Below are positions 32,720 to 42,291 of a stretch of DNA of 64,000 nucleotides, piece after piece. The position numbers and the translations under genes are program-made. The notes under the pieces are model-generated. The model searched no databases and was not told the DNA's origin. It saw nothing but the letters and a program-made list of their open reading frames with translations. The stretch is from Benzoatithermus flavus (GTDB lineage: Bacteria; Pseudomonadota; Alphaproteobacteria; Geminicoccales; Geminicoccaceae): positions 62,001 to 126,000 of the forward strand of contig NZ_JBBLZC010000006.1 of NCBI RefSeq assembly GCF_037908215.1. The letters run 5' to 3'. Each line of letters begins with the position of its first letter. The first letter of the stretch is position 1.

Positions 32720-34145
32720 GAGAAAATCCTACCATGGCCGTGCGCAGCAGAATGCGGACATCCAGCCACAGCGACCAATTGTCGATGTATTCGAGGTCGA
32801 GCTCGATGCGGCGGCGCATCTCTTCTGTCGTTCTGGTTTCACCACGAAACCCATTGACCTGAGCCCATCCTGTTATACCCGGCTTCACCCTATGGCGCCC
32901 AAGATAGTCGTCTATCAACCTGGCGTAGTGGTCGTCATGCGCCATGGCGTGCGGCCGCGGCCCGACCAGCGACATCTCGCCCTTGAGGACGTTGACGAGC
33001 TGCGGCAGCTCGTCGAGGCTGGTGCGGCGCAGGAACCGGCCGACGCGGGTGACGCGCGGATCGTCCCTGGTCGCCTGGCGGACCGTCTTCGCATCCGGCG
33101 CATCGCAGCGATCGACGTACATGCTGCGGAACTTCAGCACCTCGATGGGCTGCTTCGAGAAGCCGTGCCGCTTCTGGCGGTAGAAGACCGGCCCCGGCGA
33201 ATCGAGCTTCACCGCAAGCGCGATGGCCAGCATGACGGGGGCGGTGAAGAGCAGGACGAGACCGGCGAGGATGCGGTCCTCGAGGCTCTTCAGGACGTAG
33301 CGCCAGCCGTCGAGCGGGCGCTCGAGCAGGCGGACGAGCGGGACGTCGCCGGCCTGGATGATGCCGAGGATCGGCACGCGCGCCTCCGGCAGCTCGGGCG
33401 CCCAGCTCACGTCGACGGGCAGGTGGCGCAGGGTGCGCAGGGTGCGCTCGAGCAGGCCGTCGTCGCGAGCCGGCAGGGCGAGAACGATCTGGTCGATCTC
33501 GCCGTCGTAGACGCACCGCTCCAGGTCGGCGAAGCCGTGCAGGGGCACGATGCCGCGCGGCCAGCGGCCGAGCAGGGACTGGTCGAGGTCGAGGGCGGCG
33601 GCGACCTGGAAGGCAGGTCCCACGGCCCCGAGGCGGCGCAGAAGCGCTGGCAGGTGCTCGCCGAGGCCGACGACGGCGAGCCGGCGGGCGACGTCGCGGC
33701 GGGACAGGACGATGCGGGCAGCGACACGGACGGCGAGAAGCGAGGCGAGACCGGCCAGGAACCAGGAGCCGACCCAGAGGCGCGAGAGATCGTGCGCCAC
33801 TTTGAAGGAATACAGAACGCCGAGCAGGACGGCGACCGTGGCCGTCCAGCCGGCCAGGACGCGCGGGAGCTGGAAGCCCAAGGAGGCGAGGCGGTCGGCG
33901 CGGTAGAGGCGGAAGAGCTGCAGGACGTTGCCGCCGAGAACCAGACCCAGAAGGAGAGCGGTGACGGCGACCGCCGGGACCGACATGCCGGCGAAGCGCC
34001 ACAGGATGGTAGCGATTCCGGAAAGGCCGATCGCGGCGAGGTCGGCGATGCGGACCATGCCTTCGGCCAGGGCGCGGGCGCCAGCACCCGAGAGCTGCCT
34101 TCCCCGGCCACCGGCCGCAGCGATCAACGGGAGTTCGGCACGCAT
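32703..34145 (-). CDS. Undecaprenyl-phosphate glucose phosphotransferase (WcaJ type)
   Basis: 480 residues: four N-terminal membrane helices, a Rossmann-like CoA-binding-fold middle (RRLAVVGLGEHLPALLRRLG), a fifth hydrophobic segment, and the C-terminal bacterial sugar transferase domain with DSPGPVFYRQKRHGFSKQPI, EVLKFRSMYVDRCD, RVGRFLRRTSLDELPQLVNV, MSLVGPRPHA and KPGITGWAQVNGFRG. It links a sugar-1-phosphate to undecaprenyl phosphate, starting repeat-unit synthesis. Full family length. Confidence 0.93.
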   Translation of the reverse strand: MRAELPLIAAAGGRGRQLSGAGARALAEGMVRIADLAAIGLSGIATILWRFAGMSVPAVAVTALLLGLVLGGNVLQLFRLYRADRLASLGFQLPRVLAGWTATVAVLLGVLYSFKVAHDLSRLWVGSWFLAGLASLLAVRVAARIVLSRRDVARRLAVVGLGEHLPALLRRLGAVGPAFQVAAALDLDQSLLGRWPRGIVPLHGFADLERCVYDGEIDQIVLALPARDDGLLERTLRTLRHLPVDVSWAPELPEARVPILGIIQAGDVPLVRLLERPLDGWRYVLKSLEDRILAGLVLLFTAPVMLAIALAVKLDSPGPVFYRQKRHGFSKQPIEVLKFRSMYVDRCDAPDAKTVRQATRDDPRVTRVGRFLRRTSLDELPQLVNVLKGEMSLVGPRPHAMAHDDHYARLIDDYLGRHRVKPGITGWAQVNGFRGETRTTEEMRRRIELDLEYIDNWSLWLDVRILLRTAMVGFSHDNAY

Positions 34146-34214
34146 GGTGTGTCGTCTCGTGGTTCGGTTCAGTTCGCGGGCATCGGGGCGATGCGACGGC
34201 GGATCCGGTTCGGG

Positions 34215-35192
34215 TCAGGCTGCTGCGCCAGCGAGCCCGCGCGCAGCGGCAGCGTTGGCGAGGAACCAGGCGTAAGTGCCGGCCAAGCCCTCGCGCAGGC
34301 CGATCCTCGGCCGCCAGCCGAGCGCAGCGAGCCGGCTCACGTCCAAGAGCTTCCGCGGCGTGCCGTCGGGCTTCGTGGGATCGAATACCAGCTCGCCCTG
34401 GTAGCCCACCACCGCGCGCACCAGCTCCGCCAGCTCACGGATCGTCACGTCCTCCCCGCAGCCGACGTTCACTGGCTCCGAACCCGACCAGCGCTCGAGC
34501 AGGAACACGCATGCATCCGCGAGATCGTCCACGTGCAGGAACTCGCGCCGCGGTGAGCCCGTCCCCCAGACCGCGACCGATGCCGCGCCTTCGCGCTTGG
34601 CTTCGTGCATCTTGCGCACCAGCGCCGGCACCACGTGGCTGGTCGCGAGATCGAAATTGTCGCCCGGCCCGTAGAGGTTGGTCGGCATGGCGGAAATGAA
34701 CTCCGCCCCGTGCTGCTTGCGGTAGGCCTGGCACAGCTTGATCCCGGCGATCTTGGCCAGCGCGTACCATTCGTTCGTCGGCTCGAGCGGGCCGGTCAGG
34801 AGGTAGTCCTCCTTGATCGGCTGCGGGCTGTGCTTGGGGTAGATGCACGACGAGCCCAGAAACAGCAGCTTCTCCACCCCGACCCGGAACGCGCTCCGGA
34901 TCAGGTTGAGCTCGATCAGCAGGTTCTGCTCGAGAAACTCCACCGGCCAGGTGTCGTTGGCCAGGATGCCGCCGACCTTGGCCGCGGCCACGATCACCAC
35001 CTGCGGCCGCTGCGCCGCCATCCAGGCCTCGACATCGGCCTGGCGGGTCAGGTCGAGCTCGTCCCGGCTCGCGGTCACGAGCGCGACCGGCTCACGCGAG
35101 AGCCGGCGCAGCAGCGCCGCGCCGACCATGCCGCGATGCCCGGCGACGAACACCCGCTTGCCGGCGAGGTCGAACCGCTTCCCGTCAGCCAT
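34215..35192 (-). CDS. fcl: GDP-L-fucose synthase
   Basis: 325 residues of the extended SDR type: GHRGMVGAALLRRL cofactor loop, FLGSSCIYPKHSPQPI, the catalytic YALAK, and TNLYGPGDNFD. It converts GDP-4-keto-6-deoxymannose to GDP-L-fucose with NADPH. It is six bases downstream of the dehydratase gene that makes its substrate. Confidence 0.95.
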   Translation of the reverse strand: MADGKRFDLAGKRVFVAGHRGMVGAALLRRLSREPVALVTASRDELDLTRQADVEAWMAAQRPQVVIVAAAKVGGILANDTWPVEFLEQNLLIELNLIRSAFRVGVEKLLFLGSSCIYPKHSPQPIKEDYLLTGPLEPTNEWYALAKIAGIKLCQAYRKQHGAEFISAMPTNLYGPGDNFDLATSHVVPALVRKMHEAKREGAASVAVWGTGSPRREFLHVDDLADACVFLLERWSGSEPVNVGCGEDVTIRELAELVRAVVGYQGELVFDPTKPDGTPRKLLDVSRLAALGWRPRIGLREGLAGTYAWFLANAAAARGLAGAAA

Positions 35193-35197
35193 GCGCC

Positions 35198-36277
35198 CTA
35201 CTCCGCCGCATGATTGACGAGCTGACCATGCGCCAGGTGCTCGCGCTGGATCTGCTCGAGGTCGGCCAGCACCATCTCGCGCACGAGCTCCTCGAAGCTG
35301 GTGGTGTGCTTCCAGCCGAGCTCGCGCTGCGCCTTGGAGGGGTCACCCAGGAGATGGTCGACCTCGAGCGGGCGGAAGTAGCGCGGGTCGATCTCGACCA
35401 GCAGTTTGCCGGTGCGGCGGTCGATCCCCTTCTCCTCCACGCCCCGGCCCTTCCAGACGATCTCGCGCCCCACTGCCGCGAAGGCGCGCTCGACGAACTC
35501 GCGGACGGAATGCGCCTCGCCGGTGGCCAGCACCCAGTCGTCGGGCCGATCGTGCTGCAGGATGCGCCACATGCCCTCGACATAGTCGCGGGCGTGGCCC
35601 CAGTCGCGAAGGCTGTCGAGGTTGCCCATGTAGAGCCGGTCCTGCAGCCCGAGCTCGATCGCGGCTACGGCGCGGGTGATTTTGCGGGTGACGAAGGTCT
35701 CGCCGCGCCGTGGGCTCTCGTGGTTGAACAGGATGCCGTTGGCAGCGAAGAGGCCGTAGCCGTCGCGGTAGTTGCGCGTGATCCAGTAGGCGTAGAGCTT
35801 GGCGGCGGCGTAAGGGCTCTGCGGCAGGAACGGGGTGGCCTCGTTCTGCGGCGGGCTGGCCTTGCCGTAGAGCTCCGAGGTGCTCGCCTGGTAGAAGCGG
35901 GTCCTGTGCTCGAGCTTGAGGATGCGGATGGCCTCCAACAGGCGGAGCGTGCCGAGGCCATCGGCGTTGGCGGTGTATTCGGGGGTGTCGAAACTGACCT
36001 TCACATGGCTCTGGGCGGCGAGGTTGTAGATCTCGTCGGGCTGGACCTCCTGGACGACACGGATCAGGTTGGTGGCGTCGGTGAGATCGCCGTAGTGGAG
36101 GTGGAAACGGGCGCCTGCGGTGTGCGGGTCGACGTAGAGGTGATCGATGCGCTGGGTGTTGAACTGGGAGGCGCGGCGCTTGAGGCCGTGGACCTCGTAG
36201 CCCTTGGCGAGCAGGAGCTCGGCGAGATAGGCCCCGTCCTGGCCCGTGATGCCGGTGATCAATGCGCGACGCGTCAT
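35198..36277 (-). CDS. gmd: GDP-mannose 4,6-dehydratase
   Basis: 359 residues from ATG 36277 (gggggaac upstream; ATG 36298 is an alternative). LITGITGQDGAYLAELLLAK binds NADP; HLHYGDLTDATNL, YNLAAQSHVKVSF, YQASTSELYGK, the catalytic SPYAAAKLY and NHESPRRGETFVTRKI are diagnostic. It makes GDP-4-keto-6-deoxymannose for the following fucose synthase, so the polymer probably contains fucose or another 6-deoxyhexose. Confidence 0.95.
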   Translation of the reverse strand: MTRRALITGITGQDGAYLAELLLAKGYEVHGLKRRASQFNTQRIDHLYVDPHTAGARFHLHYGDLTDATNLIRVVQEVQPDEIYNLAAQSHVKVSFDTPEYTANADGLGTLRLLEAIRILKLEHRTRFYQASTSELYGKASPPQNEATPFLPQSPYAAAKLYAYWITRNYRDGYGLFAANGILFNHESPRRGETFVTRKITRAVAAIELGLQDRLYMGNLDSLRDWGHARDYVEGMWRILQHDRPDDWVLATGEAHSVREFVERAFAAVGREIVWKGRGVEEKGIDRRTGKLLVEIDPRYFRPLEVDHLLGDPSKAQRELGWKHTTSFEELVREMVLADLEQIQREHLAHGQLVNHAAE

Positions 36278-36831
36278 CGCGGCGTTCCCCCTATTCATCG
36301 TTTCGCGCGCCGGCCCGCGGACCGGGTCCGTCGGCCGATGCCGGCCGGCGCTTTCTCCTGCAATCGGGACCCTTCGCCGTACCTGCCGCCGGCCGCGGGA
36401 GGCCATCCGGGGTGCCCGGCGGCGCCGGGCGGCGAGCGGGGCAGCGCAGGTCGATCATTGCTAGAAACGAATCATCATGACGTTCGCCCAAGGATATAAC
36501 CAATCCGGAGCGATCAGGCGAGAGCGAAAAAACCCGCGAGCGATCTCTACCATCCCGTGAACACTTCCAGGACGAACAACTATCGGCTGTATAGCCTACC
36601 GGCGAGGATCGTGCGGGGTGCGAAAGGACGCAGCGGCGGGCCGCCTGCCGCGGCATTCGGGCACGGGTGTGGATGTCGCATGCGGACGAGCCGGGAGGAG
36701 AGGTGCGGCGCCGGATGCCCGACCGCCCGTGACAGGTGGCGCCGTTGGCCCGGCGCGCACGCGCTGGTAGAGGTGCGCCGGCCGGGCGGCGGTGCCCGGC
36801 CGCGGGAAACGTGACGTGCGGGTGAACGACG
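36278..36831. promoter_or_regulatory. Divergent intergenic region of the polysaccharide cluster
   Basis: About 550 bases between gmd (leftward) and the rightward ligase gene. A relatively AT-rich stretch near 36465-36600 (for example aaggatataaccaatccgga) is the likely promoter zone for both sides. The rest is GC-rich without a recognisable gene. Confidence 0.4.
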
Positions 36832-38361
36832 ATGGCGCGTGGCGGACGGGCGGTGCCGGCGGTGGTGGCGGTGCTGCTGATGGTGCTGCTGGCGTGGGCG
36901 CCGGTGCCGCTCGGGAGCAACCGGCCGTGGGCGTGGTCGCTGCTGGCGGCGTGGGCGGGGGTGCTGCTCCTGCTGTGGGCGGTGGGGGTGGCGCTCGCGC
37001 CGCCATCGCGCTGGCGGGCGGCGGGGCCGGTGGCGCTGGCGGGGCTGATGACCGTGCCGGTGTGGGCGTGGGCGGCGCTGCAGAACCTGCCGGCGGCGGG
37101 CGGCCCGTGGGCGGCGCTCGCGGGGTGGACGGGGCTCCGGCCCGAGCCGGCGCCGATCTGGGCGGTGGCCGCGGACGTGGCCGCAGGCACGGCGCCGGCG
37201 GTCGGGCTCGAGACGGCGGGCGGGATGGCGGCGCTGATGCGGCTCCTGGCTTATGGGGCGGTGTTCGTGCTGGCCTGGGGGCTCGGGCAGGAAGGGACGC
37301 GGGCGCGGCGGATCTTGTGGACCGTGCTCGGGGCGACGACGGCGTGCGCGCTTTATGGGCTCGTCGATCACTTCGCGGGCTGGGAGACGATCCTGGGCTC
37401 GCCGAAGACGGCTTACGTGGGCGACGTGACGGGAACGTTCGTCAACCGGAACAGCTTCGCGACCTACGCCAATCTCGGGATCGTGGTGGGGCTCGCGCTG
37501 CTGGCGGAGCCGTTCTTGGGCGCGCGGGTCGGGGACGATCTCCGGCGGATCGCGGTCGGGGCGGTGGAGCGGCTCATGGGGTGGCGGAGCCTTCTGGTGG
37601 TGGCGCTGAGCGTGCTCGTGACGGCGTCCTTGCAGAGCCATTCGCGGGGCGGGCTTTTGAGCCTCGCCGTGGCGGTGCCGGTGGTGCTGCTGCTCGTGTT
37701 CCTGGTGACGCGGCCGCGGCTGCCGGTGGCGGTCGCGGTGGTGGCGGCGACGGCGCTCGCGGGCTGGGGTGTGGTGCAGGTGAGCGGCGAGACGACGCTG
37801 CAGCGGCTGGAGCGGATCGAGGGCGAGGCCGATACCGAGGCGGGGAGCCGGATGACGTTCTGGCAGGTGTCGCTCGACATGGTGCGGGAGCGACCGTGGA
37901 CGGGCCACGGCTACGGCAGCTACGAGGCGGCGCTGGCGCAGCGGCGGGACGAGCGGTTCGGGCCGGTCGTGGACAAGGCGCACAATACCTACATCGAGCA
38001 TCTCGTCGAGCTCGGGGTGCCGGCGACGCTGGCCTTGTACGCGGGGCCGGTGCTGCTGTTTTCTTACGCGCTCAGGGGCGTGTTCGTGCGGCGGCGGGAG
38101 CAGGTGTTCGCGCTCGTGGTGGTGGGGGCGACGGTGCTGGTGGCGCTGCACGCGCTCGTGGATTTCAGCCTGCAGATCCCGGCGGTGGCGGTGACGTACG
38201 CGGCGCTCTTGGGCATCGGGGTGGCGCAGGCGGCGCCGTCAGGGCGGCGGGGCAGGGCGTCGGCTCTGGTTCAGGACGTCAGGGCCGAGCGGATGTCCGT
38301 GTGGGGGAAATCGTCGCCTTTGAAGAGGAGCGGCTCGCCGGATGATTTCGCGAGGGCGTAG
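36832..38361 (+). CDS. O-antigen ligase/polymerase-like membrane protein
   Basis: 509 residues, about 11 helices, starting VPAVVAVLLMVLLAWAPVPL with the typical 'PLGSNRPW' first loop. The Wzy_C motif region is GTFVNRNSFATYANLG, SHSRGGLLSL and AHNTYIEHLVELGVPATLAL. Unlike the polymerase at 27896 it has the high G+C of the host genome. Its 3' end runs 91 bases into the convergent VapC gene, and its last 30 residues look unlike a membrane protein. It may be the cluster's native ligase. Confidence 0.85.
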   Translation: MARGGRAVPAVVAVLLMVLLAWAPVPLGSNRPWAWSLLAAWAGVLLLLWAVGVALAPPSRWRAAGPVALAGLMTVPVWAWAALQNLPAAGGPWAALAGWTGLRPEPAPIWAVAADVAAGTAPAVGLETAGGMAALMRLLAYGAVFVLAWGLGQEGTRARRILWTVLGATTACALYGLVDHFAGWETILGSPKTAYVGDVTGTFVNRNSFATYANLGIVVGLALLAEPFLGARVGDDLRRIAVGAVERLMGWRSLLVVALSVLVTASLQSHSRGGLLSLAVAVPVVLLLVFLVTRPRLPVAVAVVAATALAGWGVVQVSGETTLQRLERIEGEADTEAGSRMTFWQVSLDMVRERPWTGHGYGSYEAALAQRRDERFGPVVDKAHNTYIEHLVELGVPATLALYAGPVLLFSYALRGVFVRRREQVFALVVVGATVLVALHALVDFSLQIPAVAVTYAALLGIGVAQAAPSGRRGRASALVQDVRAERMSVWGKSSPLKRSGSPDDFARA

Positions 38362-38669
38362 GCGAAGCAGTCGCCGAAGTTCAGCTTAGCCGGGTGGCCG
38401 CTGCCCCTGCCGAAATCCCGGAACGCCTCGCGCGCGATACGAGCCTGCTCGACCGTGACCGGCTCGATGACCAACCTGGCCTTGGCGACGAACTCGTCGA
38501 AGCGGCGGCTGGCGATAGGGCTGCGGGCGCCGTCGATCACCATCGCCACCTCGAGCCAGTTGGCGGCCGAGATGCGCCGGCTGCGGTGGCGCTGGAGGGC
38601 GCGCAGATAGGCTTCCGCATCCGCCTCCTTGCGGAGGATGGCGATCAGGGCGGAGGAGTCGACGATCAC
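38271..38669 (-). CDS. vapC: VapC-type PIN-domain toxin
   Basis: 132 residues from GTG 38669. PIN acidic residues all present: IVDSSALIAIL (first Asp), ANWLEVAMV (Glu), LNFGDCFAYALA (Asp), KGDDFPHTDI (Asp). A probable endoribonuclease targeting tRNA or rRNA. GTG overlaps the antitoxin stop (GTGA). Convergent overlap with the ligase gene. Confidence 0.92.
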   Translation of the reverse strand: MIVDSSALIAILRKEADAEAYLRALQRHRSRRISAANWLEVAMVIDGARSPIASRRFDEFVAKARLVIEPVTVEQARIAREAFRDFGRGSGHPAKLNFGDCFAYALAKSSGEPLLFKGDDFPHTDIRSALTS

Positions 38670-38926
38670 CGCGGCAGCCCGTGCTCGTCGTAGAGAAGCT
38701 CGTCGACCGTGGCGGAACGGTAGGGCTCGGGCAGGTGCGCTGCGACGTCGTCGGCGATGGCGAGGAGATCGGCGTACCAGGTCTCGCCCTCGTCGCTGCT
38801 GGCGCGCACCTGCTCCAGGCGGAGCCGGATCGCCTCGGTCACGGCCTCGCGCATGCTCTTGCCGGTCGCTCGGGCAAGCTCGCGCGCCAGGCGGTGCGTT
38901 TCCGGATCCTTCAGGTTGAGGGCCAT
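38666..38926 (-). CDS. vapB: VapB-type antitoxin
   Basis: 86 residues from ATG 38926. N-terminal LNLKDPETHRLARELARATG, KSMREAVTEAIRLRLEQVR is the PSK-type ribbon-helix-helix antitoxin (Rv0623-like); the C-terminal half (VAAHLPEPYRSATVDELLYD) would wrap the toxin. Forms a coupled operon with the following PIN gene and probably represses it. Confidence 0.9.
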   Translation of the reverse strand: MALNLKDPETHRLARELARATGKSMREAVTEAIRLRLEQVRASSDEGETWYADLLAIADDVAAHLPEPYRSATVDELLYDEHGLPR

Positions 38927-39014
38927 CTTCCACCTGCATGGCTCATGCATCCACCCTTCTACCCGCGGGGAGCGGATGGCTCAAGCGAGGGACCCCTGCC
39001 TGGCGCAGGGCGGG

Positions 39015-39497
39015 TCAGCCGGCGGCGGGCGGGGCGGGGTACCAGTCGTCGCGGAGGATGCCGTCGAGCGACCAGGGGCAGGTCTCGGGGAGGAGGCGGG
39101 CGGCCTCGGGCGCGCCTTCGTTCTCGAGATCCTTGGCTGCAGCCTTGCGCGTCTGGGCATAGAGGCGGTCGAGCTCGCCCAGCAGCGCGTTGCGCAACGT
39201 CCGGGTCAGATCGCCGCTCAGCTCCGTGCGGGCGTCGATGATCGATCTTTCCCAACCGCCGCGAGGCTGCTGCGCCGGGGAGAAGGCGAGCTTCAGGAAA
39301 TGCTCGAGGATGCAGCGGACCTGGCTGCGCACGGCGCGGCGCAGGGCGTTCCCCAAGTCGTCGATCTCCCCGGCAACGTGGTCCAGGTCGAGGTCGGCGT
39401 CGAGGCGGAGCCCCTCGAGGCGGCGCAGCGCCTCGGCCTGGTGGCGCGCCCAGGCGTAGAAGCCGGTCTCGTAGAGGTCTTGGGCAGCCTGGTCCAT
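39015..39497 (-). CDS. DUF29 family protein
   Basis: 160 residues: YETGFYAWARHQAEALRRLE, LDLDHVAGEIDDLGNALRRA, VRCILEHFLKLAFSPAQQPR, WERSIIDARTEL, the DUF29 pattern of four or five helices. Function unknown; common as multicopy accessory genes in cyanobacteria and Proteobacteria. It starts 10 bases after the formate dehydrogenase alpha stop, so it is likely read as the operon's tail, where an FdhD or delta-subunit gene might have been expected. Confidence 0.9.
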   Translation of the reverse strand: MDQAAQDLYETGFYAWARHQAEALRRLEGLRLDADLDLDHVAGEIDDLGNALRRAVRSQVRCILEHFLKLAFSPAQQPRGGWERSIIDARTELSGDLTRTLRNALLGELDRLYAQTRKAAAKDLENEGAPEAARLLPETCPWSLDGILRDDWYPAPPAAG

Positions 39498-39507
39498 ACG
39501 GGCGAGC

Positions 39508-42288
39508 CTACTCCGCGGCGGCGGGCACCTCCAGGGGCTCGAGGCGGGCGGCGCAGAACTTGAACTCGGGGATCTTGCCGTAAGGATCGAGCTGGGGGTT
39601 GGTGAGGACGTTGGCGGCGGCCTCGACGAAGCAGAACGGGATGAAGAGGACGCCTTCGGGGACGGAATTGTCCTGCCGCGCCATGAGCTCGATCACGCCG
39701 CGGCGGGTGGATACCCGCACCCGGTCGCCGGCCTTCAGGCCCAGGCGGCGGAGATCCTTGGAATTGACGGTGACGAAGGCCTCGGGCTCGAGCGCATCCA
39801 GGCTCGCGGCACGGCGGGTCATCGCCCCGGTATGCCAGTGCTCGAGCGTGCGGCCGGTGGTGAGAATCCAGGGGAAGTCGGCGTCGGGCTGCTCGGCCGG
39901 GGGGACGATATCGGCGGGAACGAGCTTCGCCCGGCCGTCCGGGGTGGGGAAGACACCGTCCGTGAAGACGACACCCTGGCCCGGCTGGTCGGGAGCCGGG
40001 CACGGGTAGGTGACGGCGGATTCGCGCATGAGCCGCTCCCAGGTGATGTTGGCGAGCGACGGCATGGCGAGCGTCATCTCGGCGAAGACGTCGGCGGGGC
40101 CGGTATAGTGCCAAGGAAGGCCGATGCGGCGCGCGATCTCCTGGATGATCCACCAGTCGGGCCTTGCGTCGCCCGGCAGCGGCAGGGCCTTGCGGCCCAT
40201 CTGGACCTGGCGGTTGGTGTTGGTGACGGTGCCGTCCTTCTCGGGCCAGGCCGAGGCCGGCAGCACGACGTCGGCGTACATCGCGGTCTCGGTGAGGAAG
40301 ATGTCCTGGACGACGAGGTGCTCGAGCTCGGCCAGGGCCTCACGCGCATGGCTGGCGTCGGGGTCGGACATGGCGGGGTTCTCCCCCATGATGTACATGC
40401 CCTTGATCTTCCCGGCGTGGATGGCGTCGATGATCTCGACCACGGTGAGGCCGGGCTCGGGATCGAGCTGCGTACCCCACAGGCTCTCGAGCATGGCGCG
40501 GTAGTTCGGGTCCTTCACCGAATGGTAGTCGGGGAAGACCATCGGGATCAGGCCGGCATCGGACGCACCCTGGACGTTGTTCTGGCCGCGCAGGGGGTGG
40601 AGGCCGGTGCCGGGGCGGCCGACATGGCCGCACATCATGACGAGCGAGATCAGGCAGCGGGCATTGTCGGTGCCGTGGACGTGCTGGCTCACCCCCATGC
40701 CCCAGAACACCATGGCGCGCTCGGCGCGGGCGAACAGGCGGGCGACCTCGCGGAGCGTGGCGGCGGGGATGCCGCAGACGGGCTCCATCGCCTCGGGGGT
40801 GAAGGATGCCAGGTGCGCCTCGAGCTGCTCGAAGCCGTCGGTGTGGGCCTGGACGTACTGGGTGTCGTAGAGGCCTTCCGCGACGATCACGTGCATGATC
40901 GCGTTCAGCATCGCGACGTCGGTGCCGGGCTTGAACTGGAGGTAGTGCGAGGCGTAACGGGCGAGGCCGTTCTGCTTCCTCGGGTCCATGACGACGAGCT
41001 TGGTGCCGCGCTTCGCCGCCTGCTTGAAGTAGGTGGCGGCGACCGGGTGGTTCACCGTCGGGTTGGCGCCGATGACGATGACGACGTCGGCGTTCAGCGC
41101 CTCGTTGAACGGGGCGGTGACGGCACCGGTGCCGATGCCTTCCATCAGCGCCGCCACCGAGGAGGCGTGGCACAGGCGCGTGCAGTGGTCGACATTGTTG
41201 CTGCCGAAGCCCGTCCTGACCAGCTTCTGGAAGAGGTAGGCCTCCTCGTTCGAGCACTTGGCCGAGCCGAAGCCGGCGAGCGCCCGGCGGCCGTCGCGAT
41301 CGCGGATCTCCCTGAGGCCCCTGGCGGCGAGATCGAGCGCCTCCTCCCAGGTGGCCTCGCGGAAGTGGGTCCAGGGGTTCCTAGGGTCGATGGCGGTGAC
41401 GGCGTCGGTCTTGGGCGCCCCCTCCTTACGGATGAGAGGCCTGGTCAGGCGCTGGGGGCTCCTGACATAGTCGAAGCCGAAGCGGCCCTTGACGCAGAGG
41501 CGGTTCTCGTTGGCGGGGCCGTTGCGGCCGGAGACGAAGGCGATCTCGTCGTTCCGGACGTGGTAGGTGATCTGGCAGCCCACGCCGCAATAGGGGCAGA
41601 CGCTGTCGACCGTGCGGTCGGCGGCGCGGCTGCCGCGGCCGGTGGTGCTGTCGACGATCGAGGCCGGCATGAGCGCGCCGGTCGGGCAGGCCTGGACGCA
41701 TTCGCCGCAGCCGACGCAGGTGGAGTGGCCCATGGGGTCGGCCTGGTCGAACACCGGCAGCTCGTGATGGCCGCGCCAGGCCATGCCGATCACGTCGTTG
41801 ACCTGGACCTCGCGGCAGGCACGGACACAGAGCGTGCACTGGATGCAGGCGTCGAGCTGCACCGCCATGGCCGGGTGCGAGAAGTCGGGAGCGGGCCGGT
41901 GGCGGGCGGGGAAGCGGCTCTCGCTGACGCCGACCCGCTCGGCCCACTGCCAGAAGCGGCTGGTCTGGTCGTGGGCGTCAGCCTTGGGGGGCTGGTCGGC
42001 GACGAGGAGCTCCATCACCATGCGGCGCGCGGTGGTGGCGCGCTCGCTCGCGGTCGTCACCTTCATGCCGGGGGTGGGCTTCCTGATGCAGGAGGCGGCC
42101 AGCACCCGCTCGCCCTCGATCTCGACCATGCAGGCGCGGCAGTTGCCGTCGGCCCGGTAGCCGGGCTGCGGCAGCCAGCACAAGTGCGGGATGTCGATGC
42201 CCTCGCGCTTCGCGACCTGCCAGATGCTCTCGTCGGGGGCAGCCTCGACCTCGCGGCCGTCGAGCGTGAAACGGATGGTCTCGGTCAT
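39508..42288 (-). CDS. fdhA: NAD-dependent formate dehydrogenase, alpha (catalytic) subunit
   Basis: 926 residues. N-terminal [2Fe-2S] domain (HLCWLPQPGYRADGNCRACM), His/Cys [4Fe-4S] region, two ferredoxin-type clusters (CIQCTLCVRACREV; CVGCGECVQACPTG), a further cluster CPYCGVGCQITYHV, then the molybdopterin domain. The catalytic position reads VDHCTRLCHASS, a Cys enzyme, not selenocysteine. No signal peptide: cytosolic. With the fused beta subunit it oxidises formate to CO2 and reduces NAD+, like Methylorubrum FDH1 (W) or Fds enzymes (Mo). A toxin-antitoxin pair separates it from the beta-subunit gene. Confidence 0.95.
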   Translation of the reverse strand: MTETIRFTLDGREVEAAPDESIWQVAKREGIDIPHLCWLPQPGYRADGNCRACMVEIEGERVLAASCIRKPTPGMKVTTASERATTARRMVMELLVADQPPKADAHDQTSRFWQWAERVGVSESRFPARHRPAPDFSHPAMAVQLDACIQCTLCVRACREVQVNDVIGMAWRGHHELPVFDQADPMGHSTCVGCGECVQACPTGALMPASIVDSTTGRGSRAADRTVDSVCPYCGVGCQITYHVRNDEIAFVSGRNGPANENRLCVKGRFGFDYVRSPQRLTRPLIRKEGAPKTDAVTAIDPRNPWTHFREATWEEALDLAARGLREIRDRDGRRALAGFGSAKCSNEEAYLFQKLVRTGFGSNNVDHCTRLCHASSVAALMEGIGTGAVTAPFNEALNADVVIVIGANPTVNHPVAATYFKQAAKRGTKLVVMDPRKQNGLARYASHYLQFKPGTDVAMLNAIMHVIVAEGLYDTQYVQAHTDGFEQLEAHLASFTPEAMEPVCGIPAATLREVARLFARAERAMVFWGMGVSQHVHGTDNARCLISLVMMCGHVGRPGTGLHPLRGQNNVQGASDAGLIPMVFPDYHSVKDPNYRAMLESLWGTQLDPEPGLTVVEIIDAIHAGKIKGMYIMGENPAMSDPDASHAREALAELEHLVVQDIFLTETAMYADVVLPASAWPEKDGTVTNTNRQVQMGRKALPLPGDARPDWWIIQEIARRIGLPWHYTGPADVFAEMTLAMPSLANITWERLMRESAVTYPCPAPDQPGQGVVFTDGVFPTPDGRAKLVPADIVPPAEQPDADFPWILTTGRTLEHWHTGAMTRRAASLDALEPEAFVTVNSKDLRRLGLKAGDRVRVSTRRGVIELMARQDNSVPEGVLFIPFCFVEAAANVLTNPQLDPYGKIPEFKFCAARLEPLEVPAAAE

Positions 42289-42291
42289 GGG

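Noticed and set aside
32556..34556. A 666-codon plus-strand frame opposite wecG and wcaJ
   Set aside because: Mirror of clearly conserved minus-strand genes; sequence is rich in Glu/Gly/Asp/Arg without domains.
40074..42288. Possible selenocysteine formate dehydrogenase
   Set aside because: The catalytic codon region reads Cys (VDHCTRLCHASS) and no in-frame TGA occurs, so no selenocysteine is needed.
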